Assembly: GCF_004364865.1 (NCBI RefSeq)
Contig: NZ_SOAU01000001.1
Span: forward strand, 4,434,001-4,498,000
Direction: 5' to 3'
Length of the DNA stretch: 64,000 nucleotides
From: Ilumatobacter fluminis
Lineage (GTDB): Bacteria; Actinomycetota; Acidimicrobiia; Acidimicrobiales; Ilumatobacteraceae
Positions 32,676 to 42,187 of the stretch are shown in pieces; position 1 is the stretch's first letter; the number at the start of each line of letters is the position of its first letter. The notes below the pieces were generated by a model. It saw nothing but the letters and a program-made list of their open reading frames with translations. It was not told the DNA's origin and ran no database searches. The translations under genes and the position numbers were made by a program.

Positions 32676-34624
32676 CCACCAACGATCCCGAGGGGCGAGC
32701 CGTCGACGCTCGCCCCCGTCCACCCGCAGCGGTGCTGTGGGACATGGACGGCACCTTGGTCGACACCGAGCCGTACTGGTTCTCGTCGGAACGTGACCTC
32801 GTCGACGAGTTCGGTCGTGGCGACTGGCCCGACGAGATGGCCGAGAAGATGGTCGGGTTCGATCTGCGTGACGCCGCCGGGTTCCTGCAGGCCAACGGCG
32901 GCGTCGACCTCCCCAAGGACGAGATCGTCGAACGCCTCCTCGACGGCGTCATCGCTCGCCTCCACCGTGAGATCCCCTGGCGTCCCGGTGCCCGCGAACT
33001 GCTGGCCGATCTGAACGAGGCCGGGGTGCCGTGTGCGCTCGTCACGATGTCGTGGCGGCGGTTCGTCGACCCGGTCATGGCGGCACTGCCGCCGGGTTCG
33101 TTCGTCGCCACGATCACCGGCGACGAGGTGCCCGAGGGCGAGGGCAAGCCGCATCCGACGCCGTACCTGTTGGGTGCCGAGGCGTGCGGTGCCGACCCCC
33201 GTGACTGTGTCGCGATCGAGGACTCACCGACCGGCGCCCGTTCCGCCCTGGCCGCGGGCTGCCGTGTGCTGGCGGTGCCGAACGTGAAGTCGCCCGAGCC
33301 GGCGCCCGGTCTCACCCACGTCGACTCGCTCGAGCCGATCCGCATCGACGACCTCGGCGCCCTGCTCGACGCACCGCTGGAACAGCCGAAGCCGAGTCGC
33401 CGTGGGGCCGGCCGCGCCCGGGCGACGGCCGGCGGCGAGCGCAGCGGCGGGTTCGAGATCAATCGGTCGCTGCTGCTGATCGTGCTCGGCGTGATCACCG
33501 CAGCGGTCGTTGCCGGCGCCTGGTGGGTCTCCGACAACCCGCCCGAACGGCCCGAGCCGCCGCCGGGAGCGATCGCAACCGACGTGTGGGTGCCGTACTG
33601 GACGCTCGACGACGTCACCACCGACGGGATCGACCGGCTGCAGGTCGTCCGGGAGCTCTCACCGTTCTGGTACGAGACGGTCGGCGTCGACGACATCCGG
33701 GTCGACGAGCAGGCCCAGGAGGACGAGATCGGCGTGTTCCTCGAGGCCGTCGACGGTGCGTACATCGTCCCGTCGATCCGCGATCACATGCCGGCCGGTG
33801 GGATGGCGGCGATCATCGCCGATCCGGCCACCCGCACCGAGCACGTCGAGACGATCCTCGCCTTCGCCGACGAGCACGAGGCGGTCGGGATCGACATCGA
33901 CTACGAGCAGTTCGCGTTCGCCGACGGTTCCGACACGTGGGAGACGACCCGGCCGAACTGGGTCGCCTTCGTCGAGGAACTCGCCGACGCGCTGCACGAC
34001 ACCGACCGCACCCTCACCGTCAGCATCCCCGGCATCTGGGCGCGGACGGAGACGAGCGTCGAGGGCTACTGGGTGTACGACCACGCAGCGATCGCCCCGT
34101 TCGTCGACGCGATCCGGATCATGGCGTACGACTACTCGGTGGCCGAGCCGGGTCCGATCGCTCCGCTGTGGTGGGTGGAGGACGTGGTGGCGTCGCTGTC
34201 GGAGGAGGTGCCCGAGGAGTACCACTCGAAGCTGGTGCTCGGGGTGCCGAGCTACGGCGTGAACTGGGTGACGAGCGAGGTCGGCGAATGCCCCGATGAC
34301 GCGACCGGCCGCACGGGCGTGACCGCTCGCGGTGCGCTCGACCTGGCCGATCGGCGCGGCGGTGTACCGGAGTACAACGACGTCGACGGCGAGTGGCGCT
34401 TCACGTACGCGTTGAACGTCGGTGAAGGCGACACGGCCTGCGTCCAGAACCGCCAGGTGCGCTGGGTCGACAGCGAAGGCGTCGACGCCCGTGTGCTGAT
34501 CGCCCGCGAAGCCGGCTGGGGCGGCGCCGCCCTCTGGGCGTTGGGCTACGACGACCCCGAGGTCTGGGCAGCCTTCACCGACGCCGCCCGCCGAGACCTC
34601 TCGACGACCACCACGACGGAGTAG
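32672..34624 (+). CDS. Fusion of HAD hydrolase, transmembrane helix and GH18-like domain
   Basis: A continuous 650-residue frame. Residues about 18-245 are a HAD-superfamily (beta-phosphoglucomutase/HAD-IA) phosphatase: motif I DMDGTLVD (D24, D26), the CALVTMS motif II, GKPHPTPYL motif III and VAIEDSPTGA motif IV. A basic linker (SRRGAGRAR) leads into one hydrophobic helix at about 266-287. From about 300 a glycoside hydrolase 18-like domain follows, similar to YaaH-type proteins, with the catalytic GIDIDYEQF (DxDxE, near 406-412), IRIMAYDY and a C-terminal GWGGAALWALGYDD. Positive-inside charge puts the phosphatase in the cytoplasm and GH18 outside. The GTG start is inferred from coupling to the micro-ORF and the position of motif I. 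Confidence 0.85.
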   Translation: MTTNDPEGRAVDARPRPPAAVLWDMDGTLVDTEPYWFSSERDLVDEFGRGDWPDEMAEKMVGFDLRDAAGFLQANGGVDLPKDEIVERLLDGVIARLHREIPWRPGARELLADLNEAGVPCALVTMSWRRFVDPVMAALPPGSFVATITGDEVPEGEGKPHPTPYLLGAEACGADPRDCVAIEDSPTGARSALAAGCRVLAVPNVKSPEPAPGLTHVDSLEPIRIDDLGALLDAPLEQPKPSRRGAGRARATAGGERSGGFEINRSLLLIVLGVITAAVVAGAWWVSDNPPERPEPPPGAIATDVWVPYWTLDDVTTDGIDRLQVVRELSPFWYETVGVDDIRVDEQAQEDEIGVFLEAVDGAYIVPSIRDHMPAGGMAAIIADPATRTEHVETILAFADEHEAVGIDIDYEQFAFADGSDTWETTRPNWVAFVEELADALHDTDRTLTVSIPGIWARTETSVEGYWVYDHAAIAPFVDAIRIMAYDYSVAEPGPIAPLWWVEDVVASLSEEVPEEYHSKLVLGVPSYGVNWVTSEVGECPDDATGRTGVTARGALDLADRRGGVPEYNDVDGEWRFTYALNVGEGDTACVQNRQVRWVDSEGVDARVLIAREAGWGGAALWALGYDDPEVWAAFTDAARRDLSTTTTTE

Positions 34625-34772
34625 CCCGAACCGACCTCATTGCTCGCCTGGGATAACAGGTGTGCTGCGGAAATGGTGCGTATGCAGGGGATTCGCGGTG
34701 CACGGGGGTACACCGCCAGGATGGGTTCATCGCTGTACGGTGCAGCACTTCGCGAGCTGGCGGGAGGCCTTC

Positions 34773-37256
34773 TTGAACAAGTCATCACGGCGCGTGTGTG
34801 CGCTGCTCGGAGCTGCCGCGGCACTCGTCGTCGGATCGATCGTGCCGGCCGCGGGAGCGTCGGCGACCGGCGAGTCGAACCACTTCACCGATGCGCCGGC
34901 GGTCGCCGACCCGTCGGGCGAGGTCGAGTCGATCACGACGAATGCGGTCCGTAGCCGGACGGTGCACATCGACGTCGACGGACTCCTCGCCGACCTGGCG
35001 ACCGGGTCGGTCACGTTCGACCTGTTCGACGACACGAGCGTCTCGTTCACCGGTGTCGGGCGTGGCGCGGGCGTCGACGGCGGTTCGACGTGGTCGGCGA
35101 CCGGCGAGTCGTCCACGTTCTCGCTCACGATCGACGACGGCGTGCGCGGCACGTGGATGTCGGGCGCCACCGTCTATTCGGTCCGACCCGCCGGTGACGG
35201 GGCGCACCTCGTCGCCGAGCACTCGAACGAGAGCGCCGGCCGGGTCGAGCACCAAGAGCCCGATCCCGACGACCGTCCCGTTGCCCTGAGCGACGAGCGG
35301 ATCGCCGAAGCACTGGCGCAGCGTCCGAGCGGCGAGCAGTCGCCGCGGTCGGCACAGGCCGACGGCTCTGCGGTCGTCCGCGTGCTCACGGTGTACACGA
35401 CCTCGGCCCGCACCTGGTACGGCGGCGCAGCAAACGCCGAGGCGGCGATCGCCGCGATGGTGAACGACACCAACACGATCCTGTCGAACTCCGGCGTCGA
35501 CGTGCAGGTCGAGTCGGCCGGCATCCAGCACGTCGCCCACAACGATCTGGCGACGACGTCCGCCGACCTCCAGGCCCTCACCTTCGCCGACACCGAAGCA
35601 CTCGACGACGTCCACTTCGAGCGGTTCATCACCGACGCCGACGTCGTGATGATGGTGCGCAGCCCGGCCGGGTTCGTCTGTGGTTCGGCCTGGGCCCTCC
35701 AACTGGCCCAGAGCGGCTGGGACGACGACTACGCGTTCGGCGTGATCGACTCCGTGTGCGCGCCGGCACCCGAGTACGGCTACGCCCACGAGTTCGGGCA
35801 CCTGTTCGGTGCCGATCACGGGTACGGCGACGGCGTCGGAGTCTTCTCGTACAGCACCGGCTACCGCGCCCCGGTCGGCAACCCCGGCGGTCGCTACCGC
35901 ACGGTGATGGCGTACGAGGACGGGCCCGATTGCGAGTGCCCGGTCATCCCGTACTTCTCCTCGCCGCGCTCGATCGACGGGATCGGCTCGATCGGTTCGG
36001 CATCGCAGGACAACACCCGGACGATGAACAACACGGCCGCCCGCGTGGCCGCCTACCGACCGTTGCCGTACCTGACGTTCGGTCCGGATCGTCTGCTCGA
36101 GACACGGTCGGGCCCCGACAACCTGACCGCCGACGGCGAGTTCCAAGGTCAGGGCGTTCGCGCCGCCGGCTCGACCCTGCAGCTTCAGGTGTCGGGGCGC
36201 AGCCTCGTCATCGACAGCGACGAAGCGGTGTTGTTGAACGTGACGGCGATCAACCCGTCGGCGGCCGGCCACATCACGGTGTGGCCGTGCAACGAGCAGC
36301 AACCGACCGCTTCGAACCTGAACTACACACCCGGCGGCGTGGTCGCCAACACGGTGCTGGCGAAGCTCGACAATCGGGGCCGAGTGTGCATCTACACCCA
36401 CGCCCAGGTCCACCTCGTCGTCGACGTGAGTGCCGCCGTGCCGAACGATTCGAGCCTGCGCCCGGTGGTGCCGGCCCGGCTGCTCGAGACCCGGTCGGGT
36501 CCGGCGTTCCGCACCAGCGACGGACAGAACCAGGGCGGCGGCGTGCGATCAGCCGGGAGCGTCACCAAGATCGAGGTCGCCGGTCGTGGCGGGGTTCCGC
36601 CGACGGCCACGGCGGCGATGCTCAACGTAACGGCGGTGAACCCGTCGGCGGCCGGCCACATCACGGTCTGGCCGTGCGATCAGAGTCAGCCGACGGCGTC
36701 GAGCCTCAACGCCGGACCGGGTCAGGTCGTGCCGAACGCGGTACTCGCCAAACTCGACCCGCAGGGCAACATCTGCATCTACACCCACGCGAGCATGCAC
36801 CTGCTGCTCGACGTCGCCGGTGCGGTCACGAACGGTTCGCCGCTCGTGTCGATCCAGCCGGCCCGCGTCCTCGAGACGCGTTCGGGCGCCGGCAACACGA
36901 CGGTCGACGGGTACTACCGCAACACCGGCCCGATCGGGCCCTACCAGTGGGCGCGCCTCGCCCTCATCCACGAGGTCGGCGATCAGTACGTCGGGCGTGG
37001 CGGGGTCGACACGGGTGCCCGGTCGGCGATCGTCAACATCACGGCGGTCAACCCGGAGAGCGCCGGCCACATCACGGCCTACGACTGCGCCTTCGAGATC
37101 CCGAACGCGTCGAACCTCAACTACGCGCCGGGTCAGGTCGTGGCGAACATGGCGATCGTGACGCTGAGCTACGACGACATCGAGGTCGACGAGGGCTTCT
37201 GTATCGCCAGCCGCGGCCGAACCCACCTCCTCGTCGACGTCGTCGCCTGGCTCTGA
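34773..37256 (+). CDS. Secreted zinc metalloprotease with three C-terminal modules
   Basis: About 827 residues from a TTG start with GGGAGG six bases upstream. A signal peptide (VCALLGAAAALVVGSIVPAA) precedes a pro-region to about 200. The peptidase domain has HEFGHLFGADH (HExxHxxGxxH, about 340-350) and the Met-turn VMAY near 378, so it is a metzincin of the reprolysin/M12-like type. The C-terminal 390 residues are three copies of a module of about 125 residues. They start RLLETRSG or RVLETRSG, with LNVTA.NP.AAGHITVWPC, a SNLNY..G..V.N strand and CIYTHA..HL..DV. It probably degrades extracellular protein, with the modules acting in surface or substrate attachment. Confidence 0.88.
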   Translation: MNKSSRRVCALLGAAAALVVGSIVPAAGASATGESNHFTDAPAVADPSGEVESITTNAVRSRTVHIDVDGLLADLATGSVTFDLFDDTSVSFTGVGRGAGVDGGSTWSATGESSTFSLTIDDGVRGTWMSGATVYSVRPAGDGAHLVAEHSNESAGRVEHQEPDPDDRPVALSDERIAEALAQRPSGEQSPRSAQADGSAVVRVLTVYTTSARTWYGGAANAEAAIAAMVNDTNTILSNSGVDVQVESAGIQHVAHNDLATTSADLQALTFADTEALDDVHFERFITDADVVMMVRSPAGFVCGSAWALQLAQSGWDDDYAFGVIDSVCAPAPEYGYAHEFGHLFGADHGYGDGVGVFSYSTGYRAPVGNPGGRYRTVMAYEDGPDCECPVIPYFSSPRSIDGIGSIGSASQDNTRTMNNTAARVAAYRPLPYLTFGPDRLLETRSGPDNLTADGEFQGQGVRAAGSTLQLQVSGRSLVIDSDEAVLLNVTAINPSAAGHITVWPCNEQQPTASNLNYTPGGVVANTVLAKLDNRGRVCIYTHAQVHLVVDVSAAVPNDSSLRPVVPARLLETRSGPAFRTSDGQNQGGGVRSAGSVTKIEVAGRGGVPPTATAAMLNVTAVNPSAAGHITVWPCDQSQPTASSLNAGPGQVVPNAVLAKLDPQGNICIYTHASMHLLLDVAGAVTNGSPLVSIQPARVLETRSGAGNTTVDGYYRNTGPIGPYQWARLALIHEVGDQYVGRGGVDTGARSAIVNITAVNPESAGHITAYDCAFEIPNASNLNYAPGQVVANMAIVTLSYDDIEVDEGFCIASRGRTHLLVDVVAWL

Positions 37257-37332
37257 CCCACCGAGCATTGGTCGGGTCGAGTGCCGGAGGCCAGCCGACC
37301 GGGGCACGCTCACGAGCAGGCCGGGCTTCGTC

Positions 37333-37390
37333 GGGTCAGGTGCCAAAGGTGACGGCGAGGAACGAGCCGTTACCGGCGGTCACCTGACCC
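37333..37390. repeat. 58-bp palindromic element (family B), copy 1
   Basis: Outer arms GGGTCAGGTG and CACCTGACCC close a nested stem (GGTGACGGC pairing with GCCGTTACC). It is identical, base for base, to the copy at 49115-49172. It lies between two convergent genes, where it could terminate transcription from both sides. Confidence 0.9.
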
Positions 37391-37413
37391 GGGTTGGGTG
37401 CGCGGTCGACCGG

Positions 37414-38784
37414 TCAGCGGCGGCGGGTGGCGAGGATGGCGGCGGCGCCGAACAGGACGAAGCCGAACGCGAGCAGCGCCATGCTGGCGTTGCGTTGACT
37501 CGAACCCGTGGCGGGCAGGGTGCCGGCCCCGGCATCGAACGCCGTCGTCGTGGTCTGCAATCCCGCCGTGGTCGTCGGCCCGACCGTCGTCGTCGAGTCG
37601 GCGATCGTCGTCGTGGTCGTTGTCGTCGTCGGCTGATCGTCGCTGGCAATCGTGATGTCGACCTGGGTGAGGATGTCGAGATCGAACGTGGCGTCTTCGT
37701 CCGGCAACGCCTCGACGGGGAACGTCTCGGTCGTCACGGTGCGCGAAACGGTGCTGTCGTAGCCGTCGGGCCCGACCTCGCCGACGGTGTACTGACCGAT
37801 CGGGAACGTGTCCGACAGGCACGTGCCGTCGGCGGCGCAGGCGACCGAGGTGACCATGGCCCCCTCGTCGTCGAACAGCTCCACCGTCCAGTCGTCGGGC
37901 GTCGCGGTGCCGCCGTCGTCGTTGGTGACGGTCTTGAACACGTCGAGCTGCGACTCGACGTAGATGTTGCCGATCGAGCACCCGGCGAAGTAGCTGAACA
38001 CGTCGTCGGTGACCGGGGTGACCGTGACCTCGGCGTCGGTGCTGTCGATGCGTTCGGGAGGAGGATCGATGATGATCGGGCCGCCGTCGTCCGACCCGAA
38101 GTAGTCGGACGCGCAGTCGACCAGCAGCGGGAAGTAGCCGTACTCGGCTTCCTCGCCGACCACGTATGTGCCCGGGTCGACCTCGACGTAGCCGCACAGG
38201 GTGTCGATGTCGGCCACCTCTTCGCACACGTCGGGCGACGGGTCGGTGTCGGAACCGACGGCTTCACCGCCGGCGCTCGGGAACACTTCGAGGGTGAAGT
38301 CGGTCTCGGCGAGCGGACCGGTCTCAGAGCCGGGAAGGATCTTGTCGAGCACGATCGTCGGGGCGATCACGGCGGCGACGCAGAAGTAGCCGCCTTCGAT
38401 GGTGGTCGTCGGGTCGACGGTCAGGTCGATCGTGGCATCGCCCGACGGCTGGCAGAGACGGGCGACCTCGAACGGGGTCGGCGGATCGGGGAGCACGAGC
38501 TCGTAGCTCGACCCGGCCGCCAGTGCGCACGTGTACTCGATCGACGAGCTGAACCCGTTGTCGACGGGACCGTCGGGTGTGCACGACGGGGTGATCGTCA
38601 CGCCGCCGTCGACGATGAACGACGGCGGGTATGCGGCGACGTTCGACGCCTGCGAACCCGCGGCGTTCACGATGACCCGCACGGGTGCCACCGGTGTACC
38701 GATCCCGGCATCGGCCGTCGTCGACAGTCCGATCGACCCCGCTGCGACCGCAATCGCGCCGACGATGGTGAGTACTCGCTTCAT
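37414..38784 (-). CDS. LPXTG-anchored surface protein with prealbumin-like repeats
   Basis: 456 residues. A signal peptide (MKRVLTIVGAIAVAAGSIGL) is followed by beta-sandwich, Cys-containing domains (GTYVVGEEAEYGY, IGQYTVGEVGPDGYDS) that resemble SpaA/DUF5979-type prealbumin-like repeats. A Thr-rich stalk (TTTTTTTTI) leads to the sorting signal LPATG at 423, a hydrophobic helix and an ATRRR tail. Sortase should link it to peptidoglycan. No sortase gene is in the window. The protein faces a metalloprotease gene across a terminator-like repeat. Confidence 0.88.
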   Translation of the reverse strand: MKRVLTIVGAIAVAAGSIGLSTTADAGIGTPVAPVRVIVNAAGSQASNVAAYPPSFIVDGGVTITPSCTPDGPVDNGFSSSIEYTCALAAGSSYELVLPDPPTPFEVARLCQPSGDATIDLTVDPTTTIEGGYFCVAAVIAPTIVLDKILPGSETGPLAETDFTLEVFPSAGGEAVGSDTDPSPDVCEEVADIDTLCGYVEVDPGTYVVGEEAEYGYFPLLVDCASDYFGSDDGGPIIIDPPPERIDSTDAEVTVTPVTDDVFSYFAGCSIGNIYVESQLDVFKTVTNDDGGTATPDDWTVELFDDEGAMVTSVACAADGTCLSDTFPIGQYTVGEVGPDGYDSTVSRTVTTETFPVEALPDEDATFDLDILTQVDITIASDDQPTTTTTTTTIADSTTTVGPTTTAGLQTTTTAFDAGAGTLPATGSSQRNASMALLAFGFVLFGAAAILATRRR

Positions 38785-38915
38785 GTCCAGCCGCCTTTCC
38801 GCTGTATCCCCGCCGAACACCGTAGACGAGAAGCGAACGCCCCTCGGACGAAATCGCCGAGCGCCGATTCTGGCTGGCCGGGAACCGTCGGCGGGGTGGG
38901 GACCGTCAGAGATGC

Positions 38916-41273
38916 ATGGGGAGTGTGCGTGAACATCGAGGGTCGTCGATCGCGGTAGCGGTGGCGGCAGCAGCAATTGCCACCGCGGGGTGTGCACCGG
39001 ACGGTCCGGCACCACCGACGGCGAGCGGCCCGGACGGCACGACTCGCACCGCCGAGTCGACCCGCACGGGCACCGCAACCGGACGTGGCACCAGCCCGTC
39101 AGACGGCACCGAGGCCGGGGGCGGCAGCGGCACGTTGGTGCGCGCGATGGCGCCGTTCGGCGACTGCGATGCGTTCCTATACCATGTGAAGACCGAGGCG
39201 GCGGAGCGGGTCGGCCCGTACGGCCTGCATCCGGGCGGCGCGTACTGGGGATACGACGAGCCCGCCGACGAGGGCGACGACGGTGACGCGATGGACGACA
39301 GCGCCGCCGAAGAGCCGGCGTCGGCGCCGGCCACCGACGCGGCCGGAGACGGAGGCGGCGGCGACGGGGAGATCGCCGGGACGAACGTGCAGGAGCTCGG
39401 CGTCGACGAGGCCGACATCGTGAAGACCGACGGCGAACGGCTGATCGCGATCGACGGCAACACGCTGCGACACGTCGACATCGCCGACGTCGATCCGATC
39501 GTCACCGACGCGATGTCGCTCGGTGAGGGGTGGGACTACGAGCTGTTCCTCCACGACGGTCGGGCCTTGGTGCTCGGCAACGGCGGCTCGTTCGAACACA
39601 CGCCGGTCGACGAGACCTTCGACGCCGAGGCCGACTTCGCCGGCGACACGTCGATGCCGATCGGGAGCCAGTGGTTGCCGGCGGCCGAGCTGATCGAGAT
39701 CGACCTGAGCGATCCGAGCGATCTGCGCGTCGTAGCGACCCTGCAGATCGAGGGGTCGTACCTGAGCGCTCGCCAGGTCGGCGACACGGTGCGGCTCGCC
39801 CTGTCGACGAGCCCGCAGGAACTGCCGTGGGTCGCTCCCCAGTCGCGAGCGGGCGAGGAACTGGCGACCGAGACGAACCGTGAGGTGATCGCTCGCTCGA
39901 CCTACGCCGACTGGACGCCGAGCTTCCGCCTAACGACCGACGACGGTTCGACCTCGGGCGATCTGATCCGCTGCGACCGCATCAACCATCCGGCCGACTT
40001 CTCCGGGTTCGACGTCGTCTCGGTCGTCGACGTCGACCTCGCCGAGGGACTCGCTGCGTTCGTCAGCGACGACACCGTCGGTGTGTTGGCGTCGGGCGAT
40101 TCGATCTACTCGTCACTCGACCGCTTCTACGTCGCGACGTCGCGCTGGCTGGCACCCGAACGGTTCACCGACGACATGGCCGTGGTGGGTTTCGACGAGA
40201 GCTTCACCTCACTCCACGCGTTCGAGTTCGTCGCCGACGAGCCGGCCCGCTACCTGGCGAGCGGCACGGTACAGGGTCAGCTGCTCAACCAGTTCTCCCT
40301 CGACGAACACCGAGGTTTCCTCCGGGTGTTGACGACGCACGGGGAAAACTGGGACACCGGCGAGCCGAGCGAGACGGTGCTGACGGTGCTCGAGGAGCAG
40401 GGCGACCGTCTCGTCGCCGTCGGCGAGGTCGGCGGGCTCGGTCGGGGCGAGCAGTTGTACAGCGCCCGCCTGCTCGGCGACGTCGGGTTCGCCGTCACGT
40501 TCCGTCAGGTCGATCCGTTCTACGTGCTCGACCTGTCCGACCCGACGGCGCCGGCGGTGACCGGCGAGTTGAAGATCCCGGGCTTCTCGACCTATCTGCA
40601 CCCGCTCGACGAGAACCGGGTGCTCGGTGTCGGACAGTCGGCGACCGATCAGGGGCAGACGACGGGGCTGAAGGTGTCGATCTTCGACGTGAGCGACCCG
40701 GCCCGGCCGCTGGAGACGGCGCAGTGGACGATGCCGTACGGGTGGTCGCCCGCCGAGTACGACCATCATGCGTTCCAGATCGTCGGGTCGACGGTGCTGC
40801 TGCCCGTGTACGACGGTGAGTTCGGTCGATACGGGGCGGTGGCGCTCGACGTGTCCGACGGCGTCCGCGAGATCGGTTGGATCGAGCACGACGCCGAGGT
40901 CGGTTCGGCCATGCCGGCCGAGTGTCGCACGATCGAGGCGTCGGTCTGGCCGGAGGATTCCGAGCCGTTCTGGATCGCGCAGGAGATGCCGGTGCACCTC
41001 TGCTCGTCCGACGCGATCGTGCCGGGCGACTGCGAGCGCTACCCGGCCGAGGAGATGGTGTTCTGGGGTGAGGAGACGGCGATGCGCGAGGCGCTCGATC
41101 GGATCGACGCGTCGGAGTCGGACATCATCAGTTGGTGCTACCCGCGGTACGACGACGGTGAGGAGATCGTCCGCATCGTCGTCGTCGACGGTGTCATCTA
41201 CTCCGTCTCCCGTCGCACGATCCAGGCCACGAGCCTCGACACCCTGACGCCGCTCGCCGCCACGGCGCTCTAG
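38916..41273 (+). CDS. Beta-propeller (Beta_propel family) lipoprotein
   Basis: 785 residues. The signal peptide ends with the lipobox ATAGC (C26), followed by a Thr/Gly-rich linker to about 75. The family signature NVQELGVDEADIVKTDGERL occurs near 158, and propeller strands continue to the C terminus (LDRFYVATSRW, GFSTYLHPLDENRVLGVG, DVSDPARPLE). Proteins with this C-terminal propeller are widespread in actinobacteria and archaea; a binding role is assumed. It has no close operon partner and is followed by a strong hairpin. Confidence 0.85.
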   Translation: MGSVREHRGSSIAVAVAAAAIATAGCAPDGPAPPTASGPDGTTRTAESTRTGTATGRGTSPSDGTEAGGGSGTLVRAMAPFGDCDAFLYHVKTEAAERVGPYGLHPGGAYWGYDEPADEGDDGDAMDDSAAEEPASAPATDAAGDGGGGDGEIAGTNVQELGVDEADIVKTDGERLIAIDGNTLRHVDIADVDPIVTDAMSLGEGWDYELFLHDGRALVLGNGGSFEHTPVDETFDAEADFAGDTSMPIGSQWLPAAELIEIDLSDPSDLRVVATLQIEGSYLSARQVGDTVRLALSTSPQELPWVAPQSRAGEELATETNREVIARSTYADWTPSFRLTTDDGSTSGDLIRCDRINHPADFSGFDVVSVVDVDLAEGLAAFVSDDTVGVLASGDSIYSSLDRFYVATSRWLAPERFTDDMAVVGFDESFTSLHAFEFVADEPARYLASGTVQGQLLNQFSLDEHRGFLRVLTTHGENWDTGEPSETVLTVLEEQGDRLVAVGEVGGLGRGEQLYSARLLGDVGFAVTFRQVDPFYVLDLSDPTAPAVTGELKIPGFSTYLHPLDENRVLGVGQSATDQGQTTGLKVSIFDVSDPARPLETAQWTMPYGWSPAEYDHHAFQIVGSTVLLPVYDGEFGRYGAVALDVSDGVREIGWIEHDAEVGSAMPAECRTIEASVWPEDSEPFWIAQEMPVHLCSSDAIVPGDCERYPAEEMVFWGEETAMREALDRIDASESDIISWCYPRYDDGEEIVRIVVVDGVIYSVSRRTIQATSLDTLTPLAATAL

Positions 41274-41303
41274 TACCCACCGACGCTGGGGGTGTGCGCA
41301 TTT

Positions 41304-41334
41304 CGAGCGGGGTCGGGTGGACCGACCCCGCTCG
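41304..41334. terminator. Perfect 13-bp stem, 5-base loop, bidirectional terminator
   Basis: CGAGCGGGGTCGG at 41304-41316 pairs with CCGACCCCGCTCG at 41322-41334 around GTGGA. It lies between the convergent beta-propeller lipoprotein and the small gene ending at 41370, 30 and 36 bases from the two stops. Confidence 0.75.
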
Positions 41335-41369
41335 ACCGCGTGGCACCATCCGAGTCGGCGCGCCCCCGT

Positions 41370-41618
41370 CTAGGCGGCGTCGGACTCGAGCAGGCGGCGG
41401 CGGTTGAAGACCCGCTGCGGCCGATGGCGCCGCGGAGCAAGGTCGGTGACTGGCGCTGCGGCCGCGAAGGCCGGCCCGAGATCGAGCGTCATCGCTGCGG
41501 CGAGTCGCGGATCGTCGAGCAGGTTGCGGATGCGCAGGTCGTCACGTGTGGTCGTGACGGGGTTGGTGGACGTGGCCGGTTCGTCGGTGACGGTGCTGTT
41601 CCAGTGGAACTTCAGCAT
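41370..41618 (-). CDS. Small protein (82 aa) coupled to pilin-like gene
   Basis: Begins MLKFHWNSTVTDEPATSTNP, contains IRNLLDDPRLAAAMTLDLGP, and ends in a basic stretch (RRHRPQRVFNRRRLL). The ATG lies inside the last codons of the upstream pilin gene (7-base overlap), so it is probably cotranslated. The first seven residues echo MLEFQWN of the CWRC protein at 12605, though the rest does not align. Unknown function. Confidence 0.6.
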   Translation of the reverse strand: MLKFHWNSTVTDEPATSTNPVTTTRDDLRIRNLLDDPRLAAAMTLDLGPAFAAAAPVTDLAPRRHRPQRVFNRRRLLESDAA

Positions 41619-42004
41619 GACGATCCCTCCTGGGGGGTGACGGTGCCGCCGGCGTCGACGACGTGGTATTCGCTGACCGAGCGCAGGAAGCCACCCTCGA
41701 CGAGGGTCTGTTCGTAGCGGTCGTCCTCGTGGATGCCGGGCGTGGGGTCGATGGTGTCGTTGCCGGTCTGGGCCTCGTAGGCACCGACGGCGACGTCGAG
41801 TTGGCGACGGTCGGCGTCGCAACCGGTGTCGGCGGCTTCGGTGGTGACACCGCCGACGGCGAGGATCGCGGCGCCGAGCAGCACACCGAGGATGAGGACG
41901 ACCATGAGCAGCTCGATCAGCGTGTAGCCACCGTCGGTGGCCGCATCGCTGGTGTCGAGTCGGTCGGCGTGCCACGCGGTGTGGTCGTTCGATCGTGTCG
42001 GCAT
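41612..42004 (-). CDS. Type IV pilin/pseudopilin-like protein
   Basis: 130 residues. A prepilin leader ends GG, followed by Y27-T-L-I-E31 and a hydrophobic N-terminal helix (LLMVVLILGVLLGAAILAVGG). This is the class III prepilin-peptidase site with the conserved Glu at mature position 5. The remainder is soluble, with RRQLDVAVGAYEAQTGNDTI typical of a pseudopilin globular domain. GGAAGGA precedes the ATG. It is probably assembled by pilus or type II secretion machinery encoded elsewhere. It is coupled to the 82-residue small protein downstream. Confidence 0.85.
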   Translation of the reverse strand: MPTRSNDHTAWHADRLDTSDAATDGGYTLIELLMVVLILGVLLGAAILAVGGVTTEAADTGCDADRRQLDVAVGAYEAQTGNDTIDPTPGIHEDDRYEQTLVEGGFLRSVSEYHVVDAGGTVTPQEGSSC

Positions 42005-42187
42005 GGTGGTCCTTCCCTGGTGCGCTCCGCCGGAGCGCCGTTTCCTTGACTCCTACTTTGCACAACCCAGACGAACTTGTGGGTCAAGAGGTCCAGAAGG
42101 TCGCACCGATGCGTCGACCCCCCGTCAAGCCCCCACCACGCGCCGTGAGGCCCCTTGAAGAAACGTTGAAGAAACCGGCGCTCGCCG

